Source: Mycobacterium sp. SMC-8
Lineage (GTDB): Bacteria; Actinomycetota; Actinomycetes; Mycobacteriales; Mycobacteriaceae
NCBI RefSeq assembly: GCF_025263565.1
Contig: NZ_CP079865.1
Span: 5,146,001-5,210,000 of the forward strand
Length of the DNA: 64,000 nucleotides
Direction of reading: 5' to 3'
The notes under the pieces are model-generated. The model saw only the letters and a list, made by a program, of their open reading frames with translations. It was not told where the DNA came from and searched no databases. A program made the position numbers and the translations under genes. Below, piece by piece: positions 35,219 to 46,190 of the stretch (position 1 is the first letter of the stretch; every line of letters starts with the position of its first letter).

Positions 35219-38200
35219 ATGACAGACATCGCCACGGGGTTCCTTCGAGCCATCGAGTCCTTCCTCAACTCCCGTCTCGGGCATATGGCCGAGACCACCT
35301 GGGACGACACGGGCCCCTTCCTCGGCGCGGTCGTCACCTTCGACAGCGCGCAGCGAAAGGCCAAGTTCGACGAACTCAAAGCGGACATCGAGGCGATGGG
35401 CCCCGTCTTCGAGAACATCGGCAAGAAGATCAAGAAGCAGACCGAGCTCATCAAGAAGATGGTCGCCGAATCGAAGACGGACATCGGCGACGACGACTTC
35501 GATTTCGACGTCGCGGCCCGCGTCGCCATTCGCATCGGGATGGCACTGTCGGCCGCCGACGAGGCTTACAACATCATCGCCACCGAACTCACCAAAGACG
35601 CCGCCGGACAGGTCGACGACAACATCCGAACCGGCCTCATGGACCTGTGGAATCCCACCGCCCAACCCTTCAAGGACCTCGGCGCCGGCGCCGGAAATCT
35701 GCTCAACAAGTTCGGCAGGCTGTTCGGAATCCAAAACCTGCTCGGCGATCTCGGCGAGACACTCGTGCTGGACCGCGAGGGCAACGGCTTCAAACTCGTC
35801 GTCAAGGCCGCCAAATCCGGGCCTGCCAGGCTCGGGGCCTTAACCCTCGACCAGCTCTCGTTCGAAGGCTTCCTCCAGTTCAGCGACCGCGAGATCGCCC
35901 ACCCCACCGACGAAGAGAAGAAGTCCCTGGTCCAGCGCGGCGACAAGTACTACATCGGCGACGTCGGCATCATCGGTCTGCGCATGCGCACCATCCTGCA
36001 ACCCGGGCTCACCAGCGACCCGCTGCTCGCGAAGGTCATGCCCGGTTCCAGTGAGCCCAAGACCACCACCATCACGGCCGTCTCACTGGACACCGGGCAG
36101 GGCTTCTATCTCGGAGACGGCCGCGGGAACGAGAAAGCCGTTCTGCCGGTGCGGTTCTCCTATCCGGCGGTGGAGCTGCGCGAGATGGCCCTCGGTTTGG
36201 TGCGCAATCCCGCGCGTGAGGTCACGGCCTTCGAAATAACCACGTCGATCGCGGCGAAATGGGAGATGCGGTCGGCATGCAGGTCGTCGGCGGCGGTCTG
36301 GTGATCACCCCCGAGGGCGCCACCGAGCAGCAGGCGATTTTCGAGATGCCCGTGTCGACCCGCTGGCCCGACGCGATCGGGCTGCGCGTCAAGGCGGGTC
36401 CCATCACCGGCGGCGGCTTCATCCAACGCGTCGAACGCACCTACAAGGTCGACGGCAAGGACGTCAAGCGCATCGAGTTCGGCGGCGTCATCCAACTGCA
36501 GATCCTCAAATTCGGTGTCTCGGCGATCGTCATCCTGTCACCGGATCCGTTCTCGCTGGTCCTGGTGATCGGGGTGCGCTTCCCCGTGGCCATCGAACTG
36601 AGCTTCGGATTCACGCTCAACGGCATCGGTGGCATCCTGGCCATCGACCGCGGCCTGTCCCTCGAGGCGCTCAAGGCCGGGATGAAAGACCACCTCCTGG
36701 ACAAGATGCTGTTCCCTGACAACCCGGTCGCCGACGCTCCGAAGCTGCTTGACAAGGTCGCCAACGTCTTTCCCCCACGCTCGGGCGGCTTCGTCGTCGG
36801 TCCCATCGTCGAACTCGGGTGGGGGTCTCAGGCGAAGTTCGTCGAGATGAAGCTCGGTGTCGTGCTGGCGCTCCCCGACCCCATGATCGTGGTGCTCGGT
36901 TCGCTGCGCGTGCGCGTGCCCACCAAAGAAGCTCCGATCACCGACATCAAAGCCGACGTCTTCGTAGCCATAACGCCGGACTATCTTCTGCTCTTCGCGA
37001 GCATGCGCGACTCGAAGATCGCCGGCTTCACCGTGTCTGGTGACCTCGGTCTGTACATCGAATGGTCAGGCTCGGGCGGGTTCGAGTTCTCCGTCGGTGG
37101 TTTCCACCCCGAGTACGAAAAGCTCGTCGGGAAGAAGCCCAAGCTCGGCGAGATGGACCGGCTCACCATCGATCTGTCGCCGGCGAAAGCCATCAGCTTC
37201 GTCATCAAGGCGTACTTCGCCATCACCGCCGGCTCGGTACAACTCGGGATCGACGGCAGGCTCAACGCGGACTTCGCCGTGATCACCGCGAAAGCGTGGC
37301 TGACGCTTGACATGATCTTCATCTGGTCACCGCGGTTCGCCTTCAAGGTCTCCATAGAGGTCGGTGTCGAAGTCGAATTGCTGGGCTTCACCTTCGCCTC
37401 GATCATGTTCCGCGGATCGCTGGAAGGCACCCGCCCCTTCAAACTCGCCGGACACCTCAAAGTGGACGTCTGGTTCCTGCCCACCTTCGACGAAGACCTC
37501 GGACAGATCACCTGGGGTGACGAGGAGCCCCAGAAGCTGCCCCCGGTCGACGCCCTCGCCTTGGCCGCCGCAGCTCTCAACGAGCCCGACTCGTGGAAGG
37601 CCACGCTGCCCGAGCACGCCGCTCAGATGGTCACGCTTGCCGAGGTCGACGACGTGTCCGGGCGCATCGCTCACCCACTGGCCGGGCTCGAGGTGTCGCA
37701 GACTCAGATACCGCTCGGGGTGAAGATCACCCACGTCGGCGCGTCACCGGTCACAGCGGACATGGTCACCCTCGGTATGCCGGTGTCCTCGGCCGGCGAA
37801 GCTGCGGCGGTCAGCGAACTCCGCACCCCGTTCGCCCCGGGTCACTTCTTCGACCTCGAGGGCGAGAAGCTGCTCGCCCGTTCGGGTTTCGAAGAGCTGC
37901 AGGGCGGTTGCCGGATCGCCGCGGCCACCACCCCCAAACTCGGCGCGAAAGCCCAGGAGAACGTCGCCTATCGCACCTACGTGCGCAACGAAGCGGACCG
38001 GCTCCTGCCCGATCTTCGGGAGAACTGGAAATTCGCCGCCTTCGGAAGTGCATATGTCCGCACCAGCAACGTCGGTCGTATCACGGCCGCCGCCGCGAAC
38101 CCCTATCTGCCCAGACCTCCCGCCGACCCGCCCGTCGACATCCTGCCGCAGGGCACGTCCGCGCTCACCGACATCGCCACCGGTGGCCTGCTCCTGGCCG

Positions 38201-38292
38201 GTCTCGGCGCATTGAGCGCCACCGAGGCCGCCGTCATCGCCGATTCCGTGGGCGCCGCCGGATCGGCTGTCCGGACCACCGTGAGGGGCTGA
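35219..38292 (+). CDS. DUF6603 protein (reads in two frames, one-base deletion near 36261)
   Basis: The first gene of a four-gene operon. Frame one (35219 to about 36262) runs into frame two at the GGG of 36261-36263; adding one G there gives a continuous 1024-residue protein (SIAAKW then GDAVGMQVVGGG). The N-terminal ~100 residues are helical and charged. The rest is a long series of alternating hydrophobic/polar strands with DUF6603 hallmarks: GFTLNGIGGILAIDRGL, LFPDNPVADAP, FPPRSGGFVVGP, GWG, SKIAGFTVSGDLGL, FSVGGFHPEY. There is no signal peptide or transmembrane helix. DUF6603 has no known function to me. An ATG at 36259 is internal and not a separate gene start. The frameshift may be a sequencing error or real decay. 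Confidence 0.8.
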
Positions 38293-38295
38293 CTG

Positions 38296-41200
38296 ATGAC
38301 CGATATCGATGCCGTCGCCGCCCAGGTCGTGATGCCGCTCGGCAAGACAGCACGCAACGTCGTCGCGGATGCGTTCAAACTCGTTGTCCCCGAAGAGGAG
38401 CGATTCGTCGAGAGCAAGGTCGCGATCGAGAAGCTCGAGTTCGCATCGTTCGCGGTCGGGGGCCTCGCAGCCGCGGCTGAACAACCCGCCCAGGGCGCGG
38501 CGCGGTCGAGTTCCAAAGTGACGCTTCCGCTGGCGGACAGTGCGGACGGGCAGGCGAGCGCCGGGTTGACGGTCACGCTGTACGGTCCCGGCGACGTGCG
38601 GGGTATCGATCCCGCGCAGATCGTGCGCCGGTACCCGGCGCCCGGCACGCTCAGCGCGGAGGAAACGATCGTCGCGCACGTCGAGTTCAACCGGCCTGAG
38701 CTTCCGTGGGCCTTCTCGGCGGCACCCGCGGCGGGCACGCTGCGGCCGTGGCTGACCCTGGTCGTGGTCGAAGGGTCTGCGGCACAGTGGGAGTCGGGCA
38801 CCGGCCTGCTGCCGGTGCTGCGTGTGGCCCGGGACGCTCTTCCGCCGCTGACCTCCGTGCACCTGTGGGCGCACGCCCAGGCCCCGCAGACCGACAGCGG
38901 AACACCACTGGAGGTGCGGATGTCTGCCGAGTACGCCGCGGTGAACCTGTCCCGTCTGCTCTCGCCACTTGTGCTGCGCGAGAACACCGATTACGTCGCC
39001 GCGGTCGTTCCCACCACCGATGTCGGTGCGCGCGGCGGGCTCGGTCTCACCGGCGGCACGCTCGATCCCGCGTGGACGTCGGCCTCGGAAGACCCGGTTC
39101 GGCTACCGGTGTACGACCGCTGGGAATTCCGCACCGGACCCGACGGTGACTTCGCCACCCTGGCGCTGCGGTTGACCGGGGTGGTCGCGCCCTATGAGGT
39201 GGGCCGGCGCTTCATCGACGTCTCCGAACCCGGCCGACCGCTCGGCTCGCTGCCCGCCGGCCAACCGGGCGGCAAACAGGTGCTGCGCTGCGCGCTGTAT
39301 TCGCCCTCGCCACCGCCGACTCCGGAGAAAGCCGAAGCCGAGACGGCGGTGTGGCCCGACGCGATGGTCGACGAGCTACGCAGCGAGCTGGATCTTCCCG
39401 CCCAGATCGAAGGCACACAGGAACGCACACAGGACATTCCGGACCTTCCGATCGTCGGCCCGCGCATTTACGCCAAACTGCACCGCGGCGCATCGGTCAT
39501 CACCGGCGACGACTGGTTCGCCGAACTCAACCTCGCCCCCACCAAGCGCATCATCGCCGGACTGGGCACCCGCGTCGTGCAACGCGACCAGGAACAGCTC
39601 ATGCAGGCCGCGTGGGCGCAACTCGGCGAAGTGGAGAAGGCCAACCGGGCCATCCGCCTCGCACAGTTCTCCGAACTGCTGGCCCAGCGGGTGCACCGCA
39701 GACTCGCCGATCTACAGCAGGGTCGCCTCCTGCAGGTGGCCGCCCCGCTGGCGGTACGGGTCTCGATCTCCGACGGTCGCACCCTCGCCGCGCAGGTCGC
39801 CTCCAGCGCCACACCGGCGACAGCACTGGCCGGAGCCTTCCGGCGGACGACTCGTCCCGACGGGCCGGTCCTTCGCCGGGCCGGCGCCCAGACCCGGCAG
39901 CGCGCCGGAGAGGTCGTCGGCACGGGCGCGGCCATGCGGGACTTCACCCGCGTCTACGAGAACCCCGACGGTGTCGGCGCGCTCAGCAGCCAGGCCCTCG
40001 CGATGCTGGACGCTTCACTCGTCGCCACCGCGATCGGCATCCCTGTCGGCACCGTGCCCAACGCTCTCACCGCGGCCAACGCTGCGATGGCGGGCGGCCT
40101 CGCAAGCCACCTCACGGACACCGGCAGCTGGGCCGCCCCACAACAGGACTTCGATCTGGGGGCGGTGATCGTCGATCAATGGCGTAACCGGGTTCTGGAA
40201 GGCACGACCCTGCCCGCACTCAAAAGAGTTCGCGCACAACGGGTCGGTCCTCTCGCGGCAGAGTTGGCGAAGTCCGCGGTCGCCACTCGGGTAGGCATGC
40301 GCGGGCAGTTCGAGAGCCAAGCCCTTGACCTCAACGACGTGTTGGTCGAGCGGGTCGGAGGTGTCGACCGTGTCGGCGGTTTCATCGCCCCCGACGGCGA
40401 CGGGCACGTGCGCCGCGGGGGCGGATTCGCGCACGGCGGCGCGGTGCTGCGCGGTGCCGCCATCGGCGGGGCCGTCGCTCGTTTCCCGGGTGCAGGTCCC
40501 CGGCTTCCAGCGACCCGCGGACGATTACCGAGCAGGATCCGCGGCCTCAATCACATCGACTCGTCGGTGCTCATACGCGTTGACGAACACAGCCCCGCTG
40601 AGACCAGAACCCGCGCGCTCGGGCAACTGGCCGAGCTCGGTGAGGTGCGGGCCACCCCGTTCCTGGATCGAGCCGATGCCTTCTCCGTCACGACGCTGCG
40701 TGACGCGATGACGGTTTTCGCCGACCCGGGCGGTCTGCTCGACATCGACAAGGTACCGCGGAGAGGCACCCTTACCGTCGACACGCTGTTCGAGCGACTC
40801 GACCCGGCACATACCGTCCGCTCTGCGCTCAATGGTCGGCTGCGGCTCTCGACCGCACTCGCGCCAAGCTGGTTCGCCAGACCGTTCATCACACCGATCA
40901 TGGCGGCCCCGCGGTTCGACCGGCCCATGTATCAGGCGCTCAACGACTACAACCGCGACTGGCTGGTCCCTGGGCTCGGACTGCTGCCCGACGACGATTT
41001 CGTCACGGTGCTGAGTTCCAACAGCGAGTTCATGGAGGCCTTCCTGATCGGGCTCTCTGATGAGATGGGCCGCGAACTGCTGTGGCGCAGTTACCCCACC
41101 GACCAACGGGGAACCTATTTCTGGAGGTTCTGGGATGCGCAGGACGACGAGCTCAGACAACCCATCCACGCCTTCTCACACCTCCCGCTGTCGAAACACA

Positions 41201-41640
41201 TCTCGGCCGGCGGAACCGGCGGCAGCGAGCCACGCGCCGTGATCGTCGTGAAGAGCGAATTGGTGCGCCGCTACCCCGATCTCATCGTCCAGGCAGTCAA
41301 AAACCCCGGTCCCGTCGACAATCCGGACTTCGACGAGGGCGCCGTCGTCGCAGAGCAGTTGTTCTCCGCCCACCTCGAACCCGACATCGCGCTTGTCGGG
41401 GTCAACCTCGCAATAGCGGAGATGGACGGGCCCGAGTGGTGGATCCTGATCGCCGAACATCCCACGGCGACGCGTTTCGGGCGGCCACTCGACGCCGACA
41501 TGGACGCCGGAGACCTCATCAACGGACGTTTCCTCAAAGTACCCGCGGCATCGAACTCGGCGGAGTGGGCCAAGGCCCGCCTGCACGATCCGGTGCGCGT
41601 GGCGTTCCAGGCGACCGACCTGATCCGCAGAGGGGACTGA
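38296..41640 (+). CDS. Large protein of unknown function, second gene of the DUF6603 operon
   Basis: The intact 1114-residue protein starts 3 bp after the DUF6603 stop. Residues ~1-330 are strand-rich and include FNRPELPWAFS and LRPWLTLVVVEG. About 380-650 is Ala/Arg-rich and helical. The C-terminal third has a conserved-looking stretch around MEAFLIGLSDEMGRELLWRS and YPTDQRGTYFWRFWD, then a tail with WWILIAEHPTATRFG. I recognise these signatures as recurring in large bacterial proteins of unknown function but cannot name a role. There is no signal peptide, membrane helix or nucleotide-binding motif. Size, operon order and lack of export signals suggest a structural part of a cytosolic assembly; that is inference. 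Confidence 0.82.
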   Translation: MTDIDAVAAQVVMPLGKTARNVVADAFKLVVPEEERFVESKVAIEKLEFASFAVGGLAAAAEQPAQGAARSSSKVTLPLADSADGQASAGLTVTLYGPGDVRGIDPAQIVRRYPAPGTLSAEETIVAHVEFNRPELPWAFSAAPAAGTLRPWLTLVVVEGSAAQWESGTGLLPVLRVARDALPPLTSVHLWAHAQAPQTDSGTPLEVRMSAEYAAVNLSRLLSPLVLRENTDYVAAVVPTTDVGARGGLGLTGGTLDPAWTSASEDPVRLPVYDRWEFRTGPDGDFATLALRLTGVVAPYEVGRRFIDVSEPGRPLGSLPAGQPGGKQVLRCALYSPSPPPTPEKAEAETAVWPDAMVDELRSELDLPAQIEGTQERTQDIPDLPIVGPRIYAKLHRGASVITGDDWFAELNLAPTKRIIAGLGTRVVQRDQEQLMQAAWAQLGEVEKANRAIRLAQFSELLAQRVHRRLADLQQGRLLQVAAPLAVRVSISDGRTLAAQVASSATPATALAGAFRRTTRPDGPVLRRAGAQTRQRAGEVVGTGAAMRDFTRVYENPDGVGALSSQALAMLDASLVATAIGIPVGTVPNALTAANAAMAGGLASHLTDTGSWAAPQQDFDLGAVIVDQWRNRVLEGTTLPALKRVRAQRVGPLAAELAKSAVATRVGMRGQFESQALDLNDVLVERVGGVDRVGGFIAPDGDGHVRRGGGFAHGGAVLRGAAIGGAVARFPGAGPRLPATRGRLPSRIRGLNHIDSSVLIRVDEHSPAETRTRALGQLAELGEVRATPFLDRADAFSVTTLRDAMTVFADPGGLLDIDKVPRRGTLTVDTLFERLDPAHTVRSALNGRLRLSTALAPSWFARPFITPIMAAPRFDRPMYQALNDYNRDWLVPGLGLLPDDDFVTVLSSNSEFMEAFLIGLSDEMGRELLWRSYPTDQRGTYFWRFWDAQDDELRQPIHAFSHLPLSKHISAGGTGGSEPRAVIVVKSELVRRYPDLIVQAVKNPGPVDNPDFDEGAVVAEQLFSAHLEPDIALVGVNLAIAEMDGPEWWILIAEHPTATRFGRPLDADMDAGDLINGRFLKVPAASNSAEWAKARLHDPVRVAFQATDLIRRGD

Positions 41641-41643
41641 GCA

Positions 41644-44600
41644 GTGCCCATCGACACGCCTTTCGAGCTACTTTCCGCCCGTAACACCATTGCCACCCTC
41701 GCCGACCAGCGCAGCCGTCTGATCTCCGGGCCGATGGACCGGGCACGGCGCCGCGACCTCGCCCGCGTCGACCTCGAACTGGCCGGCCGCATCGGCGGGA
41801 TCTTCGATCTGATCGACCCTTGCGACGCCGCCCCCGACGTGCCGCTCGTACTGCTGCCGGTGCGCGTGCAGACCAAGATGAAACCGGGCACATCGACCCT
41901 ACGGGTGCGGATCACTCCCGACGAGGTGCACATCGACAGCCTGCTGCGGTCCATCACCGAACCGGAAAAGACTGCCGGACAGGCCTACTGGACTGCGCTC
42001 TGGTCGGGCGCCGAGGCGGCCCGCGCCTGGGGCGAGTTGGTCAGCGCCGTCGGCGCGAGACGCGCGGGCTGGATCGCCCATGCCACCAGGCCGACGAACC
42101 CCGACCAACGGGGAGCCGCACCACCGGCGTTTCCGGACTCCCCTGTCGAGATCGCCGACGGCACTGTGGCGCGCTGCTTACCCGACCACTTCGTCGTGCG
42201 GGTCTACCCGCAGGGCGCAGAACCGATCACCGTCTCCGGTAGCCCCATCGCTCGCGACCTATCCATCTCGCCGATCGCCCTCGGTGACAACGAGGTCGTC
42301 GACGCCGGCGGTCTCACAGTACCGGCCGGTTCGGAGTGGACCGTCGACTTCGATCAGGCGGTCGCCGTCGGAATGGGCGTGGAAGTCGAGCTGCCTCCGG
42401 GGACCACCGTCATCGACACGCTGGTGGTGGTGGGCACCCGACGGTCGGTCTCCGAGCAGCAGAATGCGGCCGACTTCGCCGACCTGTTGACGAGTCACCG
42501 CTTCACCGACGGCTTTTCGCTGCCGGCCGCCGGCACCCCCACCAACAACGCCGAGGCCGACCGATCGCCTTACCGTCCCGACGCGATCGCCGGGCCTCCC
42601 CCGACCGTCCCGCTCACACCGTCGGCTGATGCGGGCGCGCTCGGCCGTCTCCTCGGCGTGGACGCCACGATCATCGAGAACCTGCTCGATACCGAGGAGC
42701 CACGCTCGTCACTCGGTGCGGCTCAACAGGCCGCCAACACCGCGCTGTGGTTCGCCACCTGGGGGCCGGTCCTCGACCGCATCGACGATGCGAGCCAGGC
42801 GGTCACCCCGGCGAACATCGAATCCGCGCGGCGGGCGCACCGCGATCATGTGCGCGGCGCCGGGCATGCCCCCGCCGTGCGGATCGGCGCGCAACCCTAC
42901 GGTGTGCTGCCCGTGACCGACCTGCACCACTGGACCCCTCGTGCAGGAGAGACGACAGCCCGCCTGGTGCCGCTCGTCGAACGCGCCGTCGGACGCTGGG
43001 TCATCCGCTCCCGGAGCCTCCCTCATATCGGCCCCGGCGACGACGTCAGCGACGAGGCGCTGCTCGACATGCTCGGCACCAGCCCGGTGGCCCTCGGGGT
43101 ACGAGCCCGGCCGGCGGTCGACGGTGCCCAGTTGTCGGCATGTGCGGCGGCCGTCGGCACCGACCAGGCCCGCGTGCGCGCCGAACTCCAAATCACGAGG
43201 GCGATGCTCGCTCAGTACTCGCCCACGGCGGCAGCGTGGTTCATGCCGCCGTCACTCAACAAGGAAAGCCGAACCATCGCGCTGCCCCTGGTATCCGAGC
43301 GCGACGCTGAGGTGATCGACCAGATCCTGGCCGACGGCAGCCCCGCGGTCGACAGCGTCCTGCAGGCCCTTCTCGACATCGCCTGGGACACCGCCAAGGC
43401 CGCGGGCTTGTCGTCTGCGCCCGAGGCCTATGTGCCGCCGCTTCTCGACCTGCTGACGATACCGCCCGACATCGCAGCGATGGTGCAGGCCGCCGCCACC
43501 CCGGGAAGTGCCGCACCTCAACCCGATTGGGTGTTCGCCGCCGCCGACTCGCTACGTTCCACCGTGCATTTCGCCGGCCAGCCGACCGACCGGATCAGCC
43601 TGGCGGCCATCGAGCCGGTACCCGAGATCCGCACATCGCTGGCACAGGTCGCGCTCGACCTCGGCGACACCGCCGAGGCCCGGTGGATCGGCCAGAACGC
43701 GATCGCGGGCATCCTCGATGCGTTCGCCACTCGTGGTGAGGTGAGCGCCGCGATGACCGCCTTGGGCGCGATGCCGATCGAGGAACGTCGCATCGCCGTC
43801 GCCTCGGCCCTCGACGTGGCGTCGCACCGGGTGGACGCGTGGGCGACCGCGCTGGCGTCATCACGGCTGCCCGGCGATGCCGAACCCGCCATGACGCTCG
43901 GGGCCTTCGGATATGTGGAGGACATCCGGCTCGGCACGCGCGGCCGGGAACCGCAGGGATGGCTGCACGCCCCGAGCAGCTCTCACGCCGTGGCCGCGGG
44001 CATGCTGGCCAGTGCGAAACGCTCGAACATCGGGGCCAAGGACGGCCGCGAGCCCTTCGCGATCGACCTGTCCAGCCGGCGCGGCACCGAACTGCGCCGC
44101 GTCCTCGAGGGTGTCAAGGCGGGTCAACCGATCGGTGCTCTGCTCGGCTACCAGATCGAACGCGCCCTCACCGGATCGGCCGCGCGATTCCAGCTGACGC
44201 TGCGCGAACTGGCACCGCTGATCACCGACGAACTCGACAACGACCTCGCCGAAGCCGACCGCAGCACGCGGGTGGCGGCGGCCAACGTCGTGGACGGTGT
44301 CGGACTCCTCCGACAGTTCCCCGTGGAAAGCCTTACCGGGGCTGCTCCACCGCTGAAAGCGAAACTCGGTGTGCGACCGGCGAACGCGTACATTCCTGAC
44401 GGCGGCTGGGACGCTGTCTCCGCAGAAGAGTGGGATTGCGTGGTGGGCGCGCTTCAGAGTGCATCCGCGACCCTGGACGCGGTGGCCGACGCGCTGCTCA
44501 GCGAATCGGTGCTGCAGTACGTGAGCGGCAACCCCGCGCGGGCGGGCGCCGCGATGGACGCGATGGCAGCCGGCGGTTCGGTCGACCCCGAGCTCGCGGT

Positions 44601-46190
44601 GCTGCGCGTGCGCCAGCCCGGCCGCACGCTGACCCACACCATGTTCACGGTCATTCCCGTCGATGCGCCCGGATGGTCGACCACGCGCCCGCGGGCCATC
44701 GCCGAGCCGCGCCTCGAGGCGTGGGCGGCGCAGCGTCTCGGTGATCCCGCGGCCATCATCGTCACCGACGCCGACGGCGTACGCCACACACTGGCAGAGG
44801 CGGGGTTCGCCGCGCTGGACTTGGTCTTCAGTGACGACCTCGCCACACTCGACCGGGATCTGCGCGCCGCCATCGCCGGAATGGGAGACACCCCGCTCGC
44901 GGAGAACCGGGGCGACGACTGGCCGGTCGGGGCGATGCCGATCGTCGCCGCGGCGACGCTCGCCGCAACCCTTCGCGGCGTGGTGTCCGGCGGGGAACCC
45001 GCTGTCTCCCAACGATCTGGTGCGTCCCGGCGCCGGGCCACAGCGCACCATAGATGTCGACGATCTGCTGCGCCGATGCGACGCCCTGCTCGACACCTTG
45101 GACGAGGTACTTGAGGCCGGTGAGGCGGTGATCGCCACCATCGACCCGGAATCACATGCTGTCGACGAAGCAGATGTCGGCGCCGTGGCAGAGGCGATCA
45201 GCGGGTTGGCGGCATTCGGCGTGCCCCTTCTGCCCGATCGCGCCATTCCCACGAACGCCGGCTGGGCGTGGGGGGCGTGGCATACGGCGGCCGCCCGGCT
45301 CGACAACGCCAGAGCTGTACTCGACGACATCCGGGCACCACGCGACACGTCACCGAGCCCGGGAGAGTTCGTCGACGCTGCCGCCGCGGTGGCCCAGGGA
45401 ATCCTCGGCGACGGGTTCCGCATGCTCCCGCTGCTCGAACCCATCCCGGGCCCAGACGATTTCGTGGACGCGTTGACCGCCCCCACCTTTCCCGCACCCG
45501 CACCCGCGAGGATCGGTGCCTTCGTCCGCGACCACGCCACCGTGCGCGCCGGAGTCGGCCGGTTGGCCGAAGCCCAACTCCTCGGTCGCGCGCTCGGTCG
45601 TCCGGCCGCACTCACCGTGGTTCAGCTCACCGAACGCGACGCCGGCGTGGCAGCGCCTGGAACAGGCCGGTGGCTGGCCGGGCCCCTACCCGACGACACC
45701 CCGTGGCCGTCACACAGCGCGGCACATCTGGTGGTCGAGCTGGTCTCTGCTGCAGCCGGATTCCGCGGACGGTTCGCCGGCTTGGCATTCGACAGCTGGG
45801 TTGAGACACTGCCGTTCCAGCCCGACGCGCGGGCCTTCGCCGAAGGTGCAGATGCCGACAACCCGCTTCGCGCGGCCCGTGCCACCACCGGCTTGGCGGT
45901 GCACGCCAACCAGGCATCCGCACGCGCCCCCCCAGGTCGTCCTCTCCGCGGTGTCGCCAGACGGAGCACGATGGACCACCGACTCGGTCGTACGGGCGGT
46001 GCTGTCCGCCGTCGATGTCGCGAAGTCCCGGTTGGTGACGCTTGAGACGGTTCCCGGGGACGCGGCGATCCTGCCGGCCATCTACGTGGCCAGTCCATGG
46101 TTGCAGCCGCGGAAGGGCTTCGCGTTCGGCGAACTGGCCGCGGTCACATGGAACCAGGCGGCGGCGCCGTTCCTCTCGGAGGTGAAGTGA
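41644..46190 (+). CDS. Very large protein of unknown function, third gene of the operon (two frameshifts)
   Basis: Starting at a GTG 3 bp after the previous stop, the gene reads in frame one to about 44992, frame two to about 45927, then frame three to the TGA at 46188-46190. Removing one G from GGGG (44992-44995) and one C from the C7 run (45927-45933) restores a continuous ~1514-residue protein. The N-terminus has VPLVLLPVRVQTKM and LRVRITPDEVHID. The middle is long and helical, with VRIGAQPYGVLPVTDL. The C-terminus ends AVTWNQAAAPFLSEVK. No signal peptide or catalytic motif is seen. As given it would yield a 1156-residue truncated product. Both shifts lie in homopolymers, so sequencing error is as likely as decay. 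Confidence 0.78.

Noticed and set aside
36259..38292. Separate gene starting at ATG 36259
   Set aside because: The ATG lies inside the upstream coding region, has no ribosome binding site, and a single added G fuses the two parts into one DUF6603 protein.
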